From assembly GCA_016764535.1 (NCBI GenBank), contig JAESRR010000041.1, positions 1 to 6,017 of the forward strand: a DNA stretch of 6,017 bases, written 5' to 3'. Each line of letters begins with the position of its first letter. Within the stretch, counting starts at the first letter, position 1. The notes beneath the pieces were generated by a model. The model was not told where the DNA came from. It saw nothing but the letters and a program-made list of their open reading frames with translations, and did not search any database. Origin of the DNA: Cohaesibacteraceae bacterium (GTDB lineage Bacteria; Pseudomonadota; Alphaproteobacteria; Rhizobiales; Cohaesibacteraceae). The translations under genes were made by a program, and so were the position numbers. This document shows positions 1-6,004 of the stretch, piece by piece.

Positions 1-300
1 GTCAAACTGACTGGTAGATGTTTGAAGACTCTTGATCTGGTATCTTCCGGATCTTGTAGTCTGGTTGTCAAAATTACACTGAATCCAAAGTGATCCTGAA
101 CCATCAAGCGTATAATCGAGGCGTATGCGCTCGGGGGTAGCATCATTCCGGGAGATATTTTGAATTTCAATCTCTGCTCCAAAAACATGCAAAGCAGGTA
201 CGATAACAGCACACAGGCGCTGTTGTTCAATAGTTGATTTTTCGCAAGCCGTTAGCACAATAGCCGCAAAAATTATAAAAACAGTGCGCAATACTGGCAT
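1..300 (-). CDS. Small predicted lipoprotein, partial (C-terminus beyond left edge)
   Basis: On the minus strand an ATG at 300-298 opens a frame with no stop for 100 codons, running off the left edge. The product begins with a short basic N-region (MPVLR), a hydrophobic stretch at about residues 7-18, and a lipobox Leu-Thr-Ala-Cys ending at Cys19. This is a typical type II (lipoprotein) signal peptide, with cleavage expected before Cys19 and lipidation there. The mature part seen is polar and contains Cys30 and Cys75, which could form a disulfide in the periplasm. Residues 42-99 alternate polar and hydrophobic residues in a beta-like pattern. An AGGA at 315-312 lies 11 bases upstream of the ATG. 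The gene follows the hemB stop by 61 bases on the same strand, so co-transcription is likely. I do not recognise the family. The call as a coding gene rests on the open frame, the signal peptide and the ribosome binding site. Confidence 0.77.
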   Translation of the reverse strand, partial: MPVLRTVFIIFAAIVLTACEKSTIEQQRLCAVIVPALHVFGAEIEIQNISRNDATPERIRLDYTLDGSGSLWIQCNFDNQTTRSGRYQIKSLQTSTSQFD

Positions 301-355
301 AGAACGCAAAATCCTGGCAATTTTCTGCAGCCTAACTCTGTTTATCGTCGACTGC

Positions 356-371
356 AAACACTTAAGTGTTT
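356..371. repeat. Perfect 16-bp palindrome overlapping the hemB stop codon
   Basis: AAACACTTAAGTGTTT reads the same on both strands and contains the hemB TAA stop (364-362). It has no loop and no T-run past it in the hemB direction, so it does not look like an ordinary terminator. Its 10-bp core CACTTAAGTG (359-368) recurs exactly at 5265-5274 upstream of the MarR-type gene. A protein-binding site is possible; this is inference. Confidence 0.45.
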
Positions 372-1402
372 TTCAAAATTTGTGAAATCTTGGGTGCAAA
401 ATAGCTAAGGACGCCGTCTGCCCCGGCACGTTTGAACGCCATGATGCTTTCAAGCATGGCACGGTCGTGATCAATCCAGCCATTGTGGGCCGCGGCACAG
501 ATCATCGAATATTCTCCCGATACCTGATAGGCAAAGGTTGGGACACCAAATTCCTGTTTCAATCTGAAGATAATATCCAGATATGGCATGCCAGGTTTGA
601 CCATGATCATATCCGCGCCTTCCTGAATATCGAGTTCTGCTTCACGGATGGCTTCATTCGTATTGGCCGGGTCCATTTGATAGGTTCTTTTATCTCCAAG
701 AAGCGTGGCATTTGTACCAACCGCATCACGAAATGGACCATAAAAAGCAGAGGCATATTTTGCCGAATAGGCCATTATCTGTGCATGTTCCTTGTCATCG
801 GCATCAAGTGCTCTGCGTATGGCACCAATGCGTCCGTCCATCATGTCAGACGGGCCTATTATATCGGACCCACAGTCAACTTGTAACAATGACTGCAATA
901 TCAGTTGTTCGACAGTTTCATCATTGAGAATAGTATCACCGTTCATCAAGCCGTCATGTCCATGGCTGGTATAGGGATCCAGTGCCACATCTGTCATCAA
1001 ACCAATATCAATTGATTGAGACCGGATTGCTCTCAAACCGCTACAAACAAGATTGTTTTCGTTCAGTGCTTCGCTACCGGTTGCATCTCGGCGTTCGGCC
1101 TGGGTATAGGGAAACAGGGCCAAAACCGGGATGCCCAGCTCACACGCCTGATTGGCAATGCGTGGCAATTGATCAACAGAATAACGGTAGACGTCCGGCA
1201 TTGAAGTGATCGGCTGGATTACGTTGGTTCCCTCAACAATAAAAATCGGCCAAATCAGATCATTAACCGATATCGCGTTCTCCTGAACCAGTCTGCGTGA
1301 CCAGTCCGTTCTTCGGTTTCTGCGCATTCTTTGATGGCCTGTTACCGAATTGATAATATCCCGGGTTTTTTGTGCACCGTTTTCACCGTTGGTAGATGTC
1401 AT
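362..1402 (-). CDS. hemB: Porphobilinogen synthase (delta-aminolevulinic acid dehydratase), Asp/Mg type
   Basis: This cytoplasmic enzyme condenses two 5-aminolevulinate molecules to porphobilinogen in heme and tetrapyrrole synthesis. Numbering from the ATG at 1402, the 346-residue product has the two Schiff-base lysines: Lys215 in YSAKYASAFYGPFRDA and Lys269 in MVKPGMPYLD. It also has the MDGRIGAIR and YQVSGEYSMI motifs and a C-terminal KRAGADGVLSYFAP. The metal site reads DVALDPYTSHGHDG (138-151), with Ala140, Asp142 and Asp150 where zinc enzymes carry three Cys. This is the Asp-rich form known from Pseudomonas and rhizobia, usually Mg-dependent. The reading frame extends upstream to a TTG at 1456, but that lacks a ribosome binding site. 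The ATG at 1402 has AGGA ten bases upstream and leaves the family-like TRDIINSVTGHQRMRRNRR near the N-terminus. An ATG at 1327 is a shorter alternative. The gene is divergent from the valine cluster. Identity is near certain; the start is less so. Confidence 0.97.
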   Translation of the reverse strand: MTSTNGENGAQKTRDIINSVTGHQRMRRNRRTDWSRRLVQENAISVNDLIWPIFIVEGTNVIQPITSMPDVYRYSVDQLPRIANQACELGIPVLALFPYTQAERRDATGSEALNENNLVCSGLRAIRSQSIDIGLMTDVALDPYTSHGHDGLMNGDTILNDETVEQLILQSLLQVDCGSDIIGPSDMMDGRIGAIRRALDADDKEHAQIMAYSAKYASAFYGPFRDAVGTNATLLGDKRTYQMDPANTNEAIREAELDIQEGADMIMVKPGMPYLDIIFRLKQEFGVPTFAYQVSGEYSMICAAAHNGWIDHDRAMLESIMAFKRAGADGVLSYFAPKISQILKNT

Positions 1403-1450
1403 CCTGGTAAAGTCCTGATTGTAGAATGCATTCGAATCCATGCCTGAATT

Positions 1451-1456
1451 TGTCAA
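1451..1456 (-). promoter_or_regulatory. hemB: Possible hemB -35 element
   Basis: On the minus strand a consensus TTGACA lies at 1456-1451, about 50 bases upstream of the preferred hemB ATG. The best -10 match downstream is only partial: TCGAAT after 15 bases or GAATGC after 17. If this hexamer is a promoter element, the TTG at 1456 cannot be the translation start, which supports the ATG at 1402. The evidence is a short match only. Confidence 0.25.
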
Positions 1457-1486
1457 CTTACCATGGCTGTCGGGAAGGCTCCAGTT

Positions 1487-1502
1487 TTGAAAACCGGTTC
1501 AA
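1487..1502. promoter_or_regulatory. Candidate operator dyad in the divergent region
   Basis: TTGAA, six bases (AACCGG), then TTCAA form a 5-bp inverted repeat with half-sites about one helical turn apart. It lies in the 213-base gap between the divergent hemB and acyl-CoA dehydrogenase genes. The overlapping AACCGGTT (1492-1499) is itself an 8-bp palindrome. A dimeric regulator could bind here and act on either gene. No regulator is assigned. Confidence 0.3.
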
Positions 1503-1554
1503 TTTGACGCATCGGTCCGGGTTGTCTGGTGAGGTGCTGGTCCTTAATGGCGCG

Positions 1555-1583
1555 TTGACGTTTGGGCGTGCTGTGCCTATTGC
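1555..1583 (+). promoter_or_regulatory. Possible promoter of the valine-degradation cluster
   Basis: TTGACG at 1555-1560 matches the -35 consensus in five of six bases. It is followed after 17 bases by TATTGC at 1578-1583, a weak -10. The predicted start of transcription would lie some 25 bases before the dehydrogenase ATG at 1616. Position and spacing are suitable, but the -10 match is poor, so a tentative call only. Confidence 0.3.
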
Positions 1584-1615
1584 AATATGAGTGCCCCTTG
1601 AGATGGATATGGAAC

Positions 1616-2755
1616 ATGGATTTTTCTCTTTCAGAAGACCAGCGCGCGTTTCAGGATTTGGCTGCAGACTTTGCGTCAAATGCTATGGAACCGCATGCGC
1701 GTGACTGGGATGAGAATTCGATTTTCCCGGTTGAGACATTGCGCGAAGCCGCTTCTCTGGGATTTGGCGGCATTTACGTAAGTGATGAATTCGGTGGATC
1801 GGGTCTTTCCCGTCTTGATGCTGCGATCATATTTGAGGAACTCGCCAAGGGATGCACATCAACTGCTGCCTATATTTCAATACATAACATGGCAGCCTGG
1901 ATGATTGATCATTTTGGTAATTCGGACCAAAGATCCAGGTGGCTGCCGGATTTATGTTCCATGCAAAAATTTGCCTGTTATTGCCTGACAGAACCTGGTT
2001 CGGGATCAGACGCGGCAGCACTGGCCACGCAGGCTGCAAAAAATGGCGATCATTATGTCCTCAATGGGACAAAAGCCTTTATTTCCGGAGCCGAAAAAGG
2101 CGATGTCTATGTCGTGATGGTGCGCACAGGAGAGCAGGGTGCCAAGGGTATTTCCTGTATTGTTGTGGAAAAGGATACTCCCGGTCTCTCATTTGGAGCA
2201 CAGGAACACAAAATGGGTTGGAAGAGCCAACCGACCGCCCAGGTTATTTTTGATGATTGCAAGGTTCCGGTTGCCAACCTTATTGGAAACGAAGGCCAGG
2301 GCTTTGCAATTGCAATGTCCGGAATTGATGGCGGTCGACTAAATATCGGTGCTTGCTCTCTTGGGGCAGCACAAACCTGCCTTGATCGTTCAATCTCTTA
2401 TATGAAGGATCGCAAGCAATTCGGTAAACCAATTGCGGCCTTTCAGGCACTCCAGTTCCGGATTGCCGACATGGCAACCGATTTGGAGGCAGCCAGATTG
2501 TTGCTACATCAGGCAGCTCAAATGGTAACCGACAAACTGCCAGGTGCCACAAAACATGCGGCCATGGCAAAACGATATGCCACCGATGTTGGATTTAGTG
2601 TTGTCAACGATGCCTTGCAACTTCATGGCGGGTACGGATATTTAAGAGATTACCCGATCGAACGCTTTTTACGGGATGTTCGCGTACATCAAATTCTTGA
2701 AGGCACCAACGAGATCATGCGCGTCATAATCGCGCGCGAAATTTTTAAAGACTAG
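1616..2755 (+). CDS. Acyl-CoA dehydrogenase, probable isobutyryl-CoA dehydrogenase (valine degradation)
   Basis: This FAD-dependent enzyme probably oxidises isobutyryl-CoA to methacrylyl-CoA, passing electrons to electron-transfer flavoprotein. The 379-residue product has full family length. Its N-terminal helical part starts [12 protein letters not shown]. Acyl-CoA dehydrogenase signature 1 is [13 protein letters not shown] (123-135) and signature 2 spans Q335-D354, including [15 protein letters not shown]. The likely catalytic base is Glu362 in [11 protein letters not shown], the position used by short-chain, medium-chain and isobutyryl-CoA members; isovaleryl-CoA enzymes use a different position. 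Substrate choice is inferred from the hydrolase and dehydrogenase genes downstream; short branched-chain 2-methylbutyryl-CoA is an alternative. The frame could extend 18 codons upstream to 1562, but those residues ([13 protein letters not shown]...) are unlike the family. The ATG at 1616 gives the standard N-terminus, with a weak GATGGA eight bases upstream. The stop is TAG. It is the first gene of the cluster. Confidence 0.93.
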   Translation: MDFSLSEDQRAFQDLAADFASNAMEPHARDWDENSIFPVETLREAASLGFGGIYVSDEFGGSGLSRLDAAIIFEELAKGCTSTAAYISIHNMAAWMIDHFGNSDQRSRWLPDLCSMQKFACYCLTEPGSGSDAAALATQAAKNGDHYVLNGTKAFISGAEKGDVYVVMVRTGEQGAKGISCIVVEKDTPGLSFGAQEHKMGWKSQPTAQVIFDDCKVPVANLIGNEGQGFAIAMSGIDGGRLNIGACSLGAAQTCLDRSISYMKDRKQFGKPIAAFQALQFRIADMATDLEAARLLLHQAAQMVTDKLPGATKHAAMAKRYATDVGFSVVNDALQLHGGYGYLRDYPIERFLRDVRVHQILEGTNEIMRVIIAREIFKD

Positions 2756-2772
2756 CCCGGATACCACGAACC

Positions 2773-3810
2773 ATGACAAATGAAATTCTGTTTGAAGTAG
2801 TCGGGCAGTCCGGGGTAATTACCCTTAATCGTCCAAAGGCCTTAAATGCTCTAACCCATAACATGGTGAAAGAGCTATTTGCCAAACTGGTTGCATGGAA
2901 AACAGATGGCTCCATTGATGCCGTTGTGGTCAAATCGGCCTCTGAAAAGGCATTTTGTGCCGGTGGAGATATCCGCTATTTATATGATCAGGGTCTGGCA
3001 GATCATCCGCCCTTTGATTTTTTCGCGGATGAATACAGACTAAACCATCTCATCCATAATTATCCCAAGCCCTATATATCCCTGATCAACGGGATTGTCA
3101 TGGGAGGAGGTTTCGGGATTTCTGCACATGGCTCTCATCGTATTGCCGGAGAAAAAATCTCGTTTGCAATGCCTGAAGTCGGGATTGGTTTTTTCCCCGA
3201 CGTTGGAGGAACGTATTTCCTTCCGCGAATGCATTCCTGTTCCGGCTACTATTGCGCTTTAACCGGCATTCGAATTAAGCGAAGTGATTGTCTTGCGTCC
3301 GGGTTTGCTACACATGCCGTGAGTTTCCAAAAGTTTGATGAGATCGAGCATCGTCTTGCCAGTGGTGAAAATATTGATGGTATCCTCGTCGATTTACAGG
3401 ATCAGGATGTTGCACCGGCTCAACTTTTTGAACACCGGGACACGCTGGTTAGATGTTTTAGCCAGCCAACTCTTGTTGCGGTAATTGAGGAACTTGAAAA
3501 TACGATTACAGAATTCGCAAATACTGCTCGGGAAACAATGCTGAAAAAATCTCCCAGCAGTCTCGTCATAACATTTGCTCAACTTGGCTTTGGTTCGGCC
3601 AATGAATTTGAGGCATGCTTGCAATTGGAATACCGGATTGTTCATCGTATCATGAAGGACAGGGATTTTTATGAAGGCGTACGTGCTGTGATTGTTGACA
3701 AGGATCATAATCCTGATTGGTCGCCAGGCACAATAAAGCAGGTTTCAAACAATCTGGTAGAAGAATATTTTGCTCCCCTCGATGCAGGAGATCTTTCATT
3801 TCAGATATGA
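2773..3810 (+). CDS. 3-hydroxyisobutyryl-CoA hydrolase (enoyl-CoA hydratase/isomerase superfamily)
   Basis: It releases CoA from 3-hydroxyisobutyryl-CoA to give free 3-hydroxyisobutyrate, the valine-specific thioesterase step. The 345-residue protein has the crotonase fold. Oxyanion-hole segments are FCAGGDIRYLY (61-71) and NGIVMGGGFGIS (106-117). MPEVGIGFFPDVGGTYFLPR (133-152) carries the acidic pair Glu135 and Asp143 expected in this hydrolase family. The C-terminal part is diagnostic: KSPSSLVIT (259-267), CLQLEYRI (282-289) and DFYEGVRAVIVDKDHNPDWSP (298-318) are hallmarks of the hydrolase and absent from ordinary enoyl-CoA hydratases. The start is 17 bases after the dehydrogenase stop. 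Only a poor GGA (2759-2761) precedes it, so translation may be coupled to the gene upstream. The gene ends in tandem in-frame stops TGA TAA, followed directly by the next ATG. Confidence 0.94.
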   Translation: MTNEILFEVVGQSGVITLNRPKALNALTHNMVKELFAKLVAWKTDGSIDAVVVKSASEKAFCAGGDIRYLYDQGLADHPPFDFFADEYRLNHLIHNYPKPYISLINGIVMGGGFGISAHGSHRIAGEKISFAMPEVGIGFFPDVGGTYFLPRMHSCSGYYCALTGIRIKRSDCLASGFATHAVSFQKFDEIEHRLASGENIDGILVDLQDQDVAPAQLFEHRDTLVRCFSQPTLVAVIEELENTITEFANTARETMLKKSPSSLVITFAQLGFGSANEFEACLQLEYRIVHRIMKDRDFYEGVRAVIVDKDHNPDWSPGTIKQVSNNLVEEYFAPLDAGDLSFQI

Positions 3811-3813
3811 TAA

Positions 3814-4242
3814 ATGCAGGGCATGAAACAAAAAGAATCATCTGACGATTTTTCAAAATATAAACCCTGGTCACCCAGAGATCGTTTCGTTGCGTTTCTT
3901 CGTGTGGTCTCGATGGCTTTTTTGCTTCGTGGATTACATTTCTGGATCGTTATTCTTTCTGTCTCGGAGCCTGTTGCCAGTGGCCAGGTGAATGGTGCGT
4001 TGCTACGGGTTTCTGCACTTTTTGGTGTACTGCATTTTATAGCAGGTGTGGGGCTTTGGCTAACTGCTCCCTGGGGAATGGTCATGTGGGCTGTCACGGC
4101 AATATTGGAAATACTGGCTTCCATTTTCTACACCGATATTCTCTCATACTCGAGCTTTGTCGGAATTTTTCACTTAGCAACAATCATCCTTTTTGGCGTC
4201 TTGTGGTTTTTTATGAGGCGAGATGAAATGGGCACGGATTAA
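3814..4242 (+). CDS. Conserved-looking four-helix inner-membrane protein, function unknown
   Basis: The 142-residue product has a charged cytoplasmic-type N-terminus (KQKESSDDFSKYKPWSPRDR). Four hydrophobic segments follow, at about 25-50, 61-83, 87-107 and 114-134, then a short FMRRDEMGTD tail. Basic residues at both ends suggest both termini lie in the cytoplasm. No catalytic or binding motif stands out. From memory it resembles small membrane proteins of Hyphomicrobiales annotated only as a domain of unknown function (possibly DUF6163); this was not verified. It starts three bases after the hydrolase stop, in the arrangement TGA TAA ATG, so translation probably re-initiates. A second ATG at 3823 is the alternative start; neither has a well-spaced ribosome binding site. 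A hairpin begins at its stop codon. Its place between two valine-degradation enzymes suggests co-expression with them, but no role can be deduced. Confidence 0.85.
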   Translation: MQGMKQKESSDDFSKYKPWSPRDRFVAFLRVVSMAFLLRGLHFWIVILSVSEPVASGQVNGALLRVSALFGVLHFIAGVGLWLTAPWGMVMWAVTAILEILASIFYTDILSYSSFVGIFHLATIILFGVLWFFMRRDEMGTD

Positions 4243-4276
4243 AACCGGATTCGATCCGGTTTCATTTTCATGTTTT
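4242..4276 (+). terminator. Hairpin between the membrane gene and mmsB (leaky terminator or attenuator)
   Basis: A perfect 9-bp stem AAACCGGAT / ATCCGGTTT (4242-4250 with 4254-4262) closes on the 3-base loop TCG. It starts on the last base of the membrane-gene stop codon. The tail that follows is T-rich but interrupted (CATTTTCATGTTTTT). mmsB starts 29 bases past the stem with its own ribosome binding site. It may therefore end part of the transcription, or protect the 3' end of the upstream message. Confidence 0.6.
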
Positions 4277-4277
4277 T

Positions 4278-4283
4278 GAAAGG
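4278..4283 (+). promoter_or_regulatory. mmsB: Ribosome binding site of mmsB
   Basis: GAAAGG lies eight bases before the ATG at 4292. It is one of the better-spaced ribosome binding sites in the window and sits just past the hairpin tail, which fixes the mmsB start. Confidence 0.7.
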
Positions 4284-4291
4284 TTTCGGAT

Positions 4292-5182
4292 ATGGCGAAC
4301 ATTGGATTTGCGGGTTTGGGCAATATGGGCGGCCCCATGGCTGCCAACCTTGTCAATGCAGGGCATACAGTGCGTGGATTTGATTTAAGCGCCGATGCGT
4401 TGAAGACATTAAAGGCAGCCGGAGGAATTCCCGTAGATCAGCTCACCGACATCGCAAAGGATGCCGATGTCATTATAACGATGTTACCAGCTGGAAAACA
4501 TGTCAAAGCTGTCTACACGGGAGATGAGGGGCTGTTGGCCGTTGCCAACAAAGGCACCCTGTTTATTGATTCATCCACCATTGATGTTCAATCAGCACGT
4601 GAAGTTGCAGCGTTTGCAAAATCTTCAGGTATGAAAATGATCGATGCGCCAGTCTCGGGTGGAGTTACCGGTGCTGCTGCCGGGACGCTTACTTTTATGG
4701 TAGGTGGGCCTGATGATGCTTTTACTGCAGCAAAACCGTATCTTGAAATCATGGGTAAAAACATCGTTCATGCAGGAGACGCCGGGAATGGGCAGGCTGC
4801 AAAAATCTGTAATAATATGGTGCTTGGTATTACAATGATTGCAGTGTCGGAGGCTTTCGCTCTTGCAGAAAAACTTGGTCTTGATAACCAGAAACTGTTC
4901 GATATTGCCTCAACAGCGTCTGGACAATGCTGGGCGTTGACATCCTATTGTCCTGTTGCCGGGCCGGTTCCGGGTTCACCAGCCAATCGGGATTACGAGC
5001 CAGGTTTCACGGCAAATATGATGCTAAAAGACCTGAAACTTGCACAGGAAGCAGCAATGGCATCGGGTGCAAGCACTCCACTTGGGGCTGAAGCTACGCA
5101 TCTTTATAGCTTGTTAAGTAATCTTGATCATGGGGAAAAAGACTTTTCAAGTATCGTTCAGCTCTTGCGGGGCACTCTTTAA
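4292..5182 (+). CDS. mmsB: 3-hydroxyisobutyrate dehydrogenase
   Basis: This cytoplasmic NAD-dependent enzyme oxidises 3-hydroxyisobutyrate to methylmalonate semialdehyde in valine degradation. The 296 residues match the family's usual length. The Rossmann dinucleotide-binding loop is GFAGLGNMGGPMAANL (5-20), with Asp31 at the end of the second strand (GFD) favouring NAD over NADP. The substrate-binding segment is DAPVSGGVTGAAAGTLTFMVGG (118-139). The catalytic lysine is Lys171 in GNGQAAKICNNM, with Asn175 nearby. Lys246 and Asp247 lie in the conserved MLKDLKLA segment. These exclude closely related glyoxylate/tartronate semialdehyde reductases less firmly than the neighbours do: the hydrolase upstream makes exactly this substrate. 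The methylmalonate semialdehyde dehydrogenase gene that often accompanies mmsB is not in the window. The 49-base gap upstream holds a hairpin, so this gene may be expressed partly apart from the three before it. Confidence 0.95.
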   Translation: MANIGFAGLGNMGGPMAANLVNAGHTVRGFDLSADALKTLKAAGGIPVDQLTDIAKDADVIITMLPAGKHVKAVYTGDEGLLAVANKGTLFIDSSTIDVQSAREVAAFAKSSGMKMIDAPVSGGVTGAAAGTLTFMVGGPDDAFTAAKPYLEIMGKNIVHAGDAGNGQAAKICNNMVLGITMIAVSEAFALAEKLGLDNQKLFDIASTASGQCWALTSYCPVAGPVPGSPANRDYEPGFTANMMLKDLKLAQEAAMASGASTPLGAEATHLYSLLSNLDHGEKDFSSIVQLLRGTL

Positions 5183-5204
5183 GCGCAGAAACCAGCGGTT
5201 AGTT

Positions 5205-5250
5205 CGGGCAGATTGTTGTTAAAATTTGTAACAATTTTGCCCGTTTTGAT
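5205..5250 (+). terminator. Probable rho-independent terminator after mmsB
   Basis: CGGGCA (5205-5210) pairs with TGCCCG (5238-5243). Inside, ATTGTT (5212-5217) pairs with AACAAT (5230-5235), separated from the outer stem by a small internal loop (G opposite TT). The terminal loop is 12 bases. TTTTGATTCT follows directly. The interrupted stem and long loop make it less regular than the terminator after the regulator, but the position 22 bases past the mmsB stop is right. Confidence 0.65.
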
Positions 5251-5264
5251 TCTATTAACGCTTT

Positions 5265-5274
5265 CACTTAAGTG
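5265..5274. repeat. CACTTAAGTG palindrome upstream of the MarR-type gene
   Basis: This perfect 10-bp palindrome is identical to the core of the longer palindrome at 356-371. It lies 80 bases before the regulator ATG, between a possible -35 (TTAACG, 5255-5260) and a possible -10 (TTTTAT, 5278-5283) that are 17 bases apart. That is where an operator would block a promoter. Both promoter matches are weak, so the operator reading is inference. Confidence 0.4.
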
Positions 5275-5354
5275 GATTTTTATGAGCCTTGTCTATGGTT
5301 GCCTACAGACGGACAAAAGTTCGCGTAAATAATAATATTTGAGGCGTTAAATTG

Positions 5355-5867
5355 ATGATCACGGCTAAACGGGCAGATAATGTCCATGCCGATGAAGAGG
5401 GGGGGGCCGAGCTTAAGCCGCTTTACCTCGAGGCCCTTACATTGGTTGAAAGATTACATCGTCGTTTGCTCGATGTAATCAAGGACGAATTTGATAGAAC
5501 AGGCCGATCCGATGTTAACAGCGTTCAGGCGCTGCTTTTATACAATATCGGGGATGCCGAACTGACTGCGGGTGAACTGCGATCCCGTGGCTATTATCTG
5601 GGTTCCAACGTTTCCTACAATCTCAAAAAACTGGTGGATATGGGACTTATTCACCATCAGCGGTCACGCATGGACAAGCGTTCCGTTCGAGTGAGTTTGA
5701 CGGAAAAGGGGCGAGATATTTCGAACATTGTCAACGAACTTTACGACAGGCATATTCGCTCGATAGAGCAAGTTGGCGGTATTGGTGCAGATGAATTTGT
5801 ATTCTTGAACAAATCTCTTCACCGACTGGAACGGTTCTGGACCGACCAGATATTGTATCGCTTGTAA
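5355..5867 (+). CDS. ldtR: MarR-family transcriptional regulator, LdtR-like
   Basis: This is a dimeric winged-helix DNA-binding protein of 170 residues. Helical dimerisation parts are at about 20-50 and 120-168. The winged helix-turn-helix spans about 52-120: LTAGELRSRGYYLGSNVSYNLKKLVDMGLI (70-99) with the recognition helix around GSNVSYNLKKL, then the wing HHQRSRMDKRSVRVSLTEKG (100-119) with the conserved Asp107-Arg109 pattern. The segment LYLEALTLVERLHRRLLDVIKDEF (23-46) strongly resembles LdtR of Liberibacter and rhizobia, which controls an L,D-transpeptidase gene and stress tolerance. That match is from memory, so the symbol is tentative. The frame can begin one codon earlier at a TTG (5352), but the ATG at 5355 with GAGG ten bases upstream is preferred. 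Codons 15-18 contain a run of eight G. The target may lie beyond the window; control of the valine cluster is not shown. Confidence 0.9.
   Translation: MITAKRADNVHADEEGGAELKPLYLEALTLVERLHRRLLDVIKDEFDRTGRSDVNSVQALLLYNIGDAELTAGELRSRGYYLGSNVSYNLKKLVDMGLIHHQRSRMDKRSVRVSLTEKGRDISNIVNELYDRHIRSIEQVGGIGADEFVFLNKSLHRLERFWTDQILYRL
5399..5406 (+). repeat. Run of eight G within the regulator's early codons
   Basis: Eight consecutive G span codons 15-18 of the MarR-type gene (Glu-Gly-Gly-Ala). Loss or gain of one G would shift the frame before the DNA-binding domain. It is the longest G run seen in the window and may be a slippage site or an assembly-error site. Confidence 0.9.
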
Positions 5868-5892
5868 CAGCGATAAAAACGACCATATCATT

Positions 5893-5925
5893 AAACCCTG
5901 GAACCTTGTGCTCCGGGGTTTTTTC
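5893..5925 (+). terminator. Strong rho-independent terminator after the MarR-type gene
   Basis: AAACCCTGGA (5893-5902) pairs with TCCGGGGTTT (5912-5921) over ten base pairs, including one T-G pair, around a 9-base loop. A run of six T (5919-5924) follows the GC-rich part. It lies 25 bases past the regulator's stop codon and is the clearest terminator in the window. It isolates the regulator from whatever follows. Confidence 0.88.
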
Positions 5926-6004
5926 GTTGGGCCGTGTTTTTTTAATGGGAAACCTGTTTGTATTCATTTGGGATCCAGTAGGTGTATCAAACTGCAGTCG
6001 GTCA

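Noticed and set aside
1007..1016. ATCAATTGAT palindrome inside hemB, and TTGATCAA nearby at about 1169
   Set aside because: Both lie within conserved coding sequence away from any promoter. Several 10-bp palindromes are expected by chance in 6 kb, and they are not repeated.
467..1209. Several plus-strand reading frames opposite hemB
   Set aside because: They overlap one another and the conserved hemB frame, are rich in Cys, His and Arg as antisense frames often are, and show no family motif.
1403..1456. Longer hemB start at TTG 1456 or ATG 1441
   Set aside because: Neither has a spaced ribosome binding site, the TTG overlaps a consensus TTGACA, and the extra residues exceed the usual family N-terminus.
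1562..1615. Upstream extension of the acyl-CoA dehydrogenase by 18 codons
   Set aside because: The added residues are unlike the family, whose N-terminus matches [12 protein letters not shown] exactly at the 1616 ATG.
5289..5316. Inverted repeat TTGTC-N18-GACAA before the regulator
   Set aside because: Five-base arms with an 18-base gap occur often by chance, and no second copy was seen.
5731..5967. Minus-strand reading frame opposite the end of the regulator
   Set aside because: It runs antisense through a well-supported gene and the terminator, has no recognisable motif, and is a shadow of the opposite strand.
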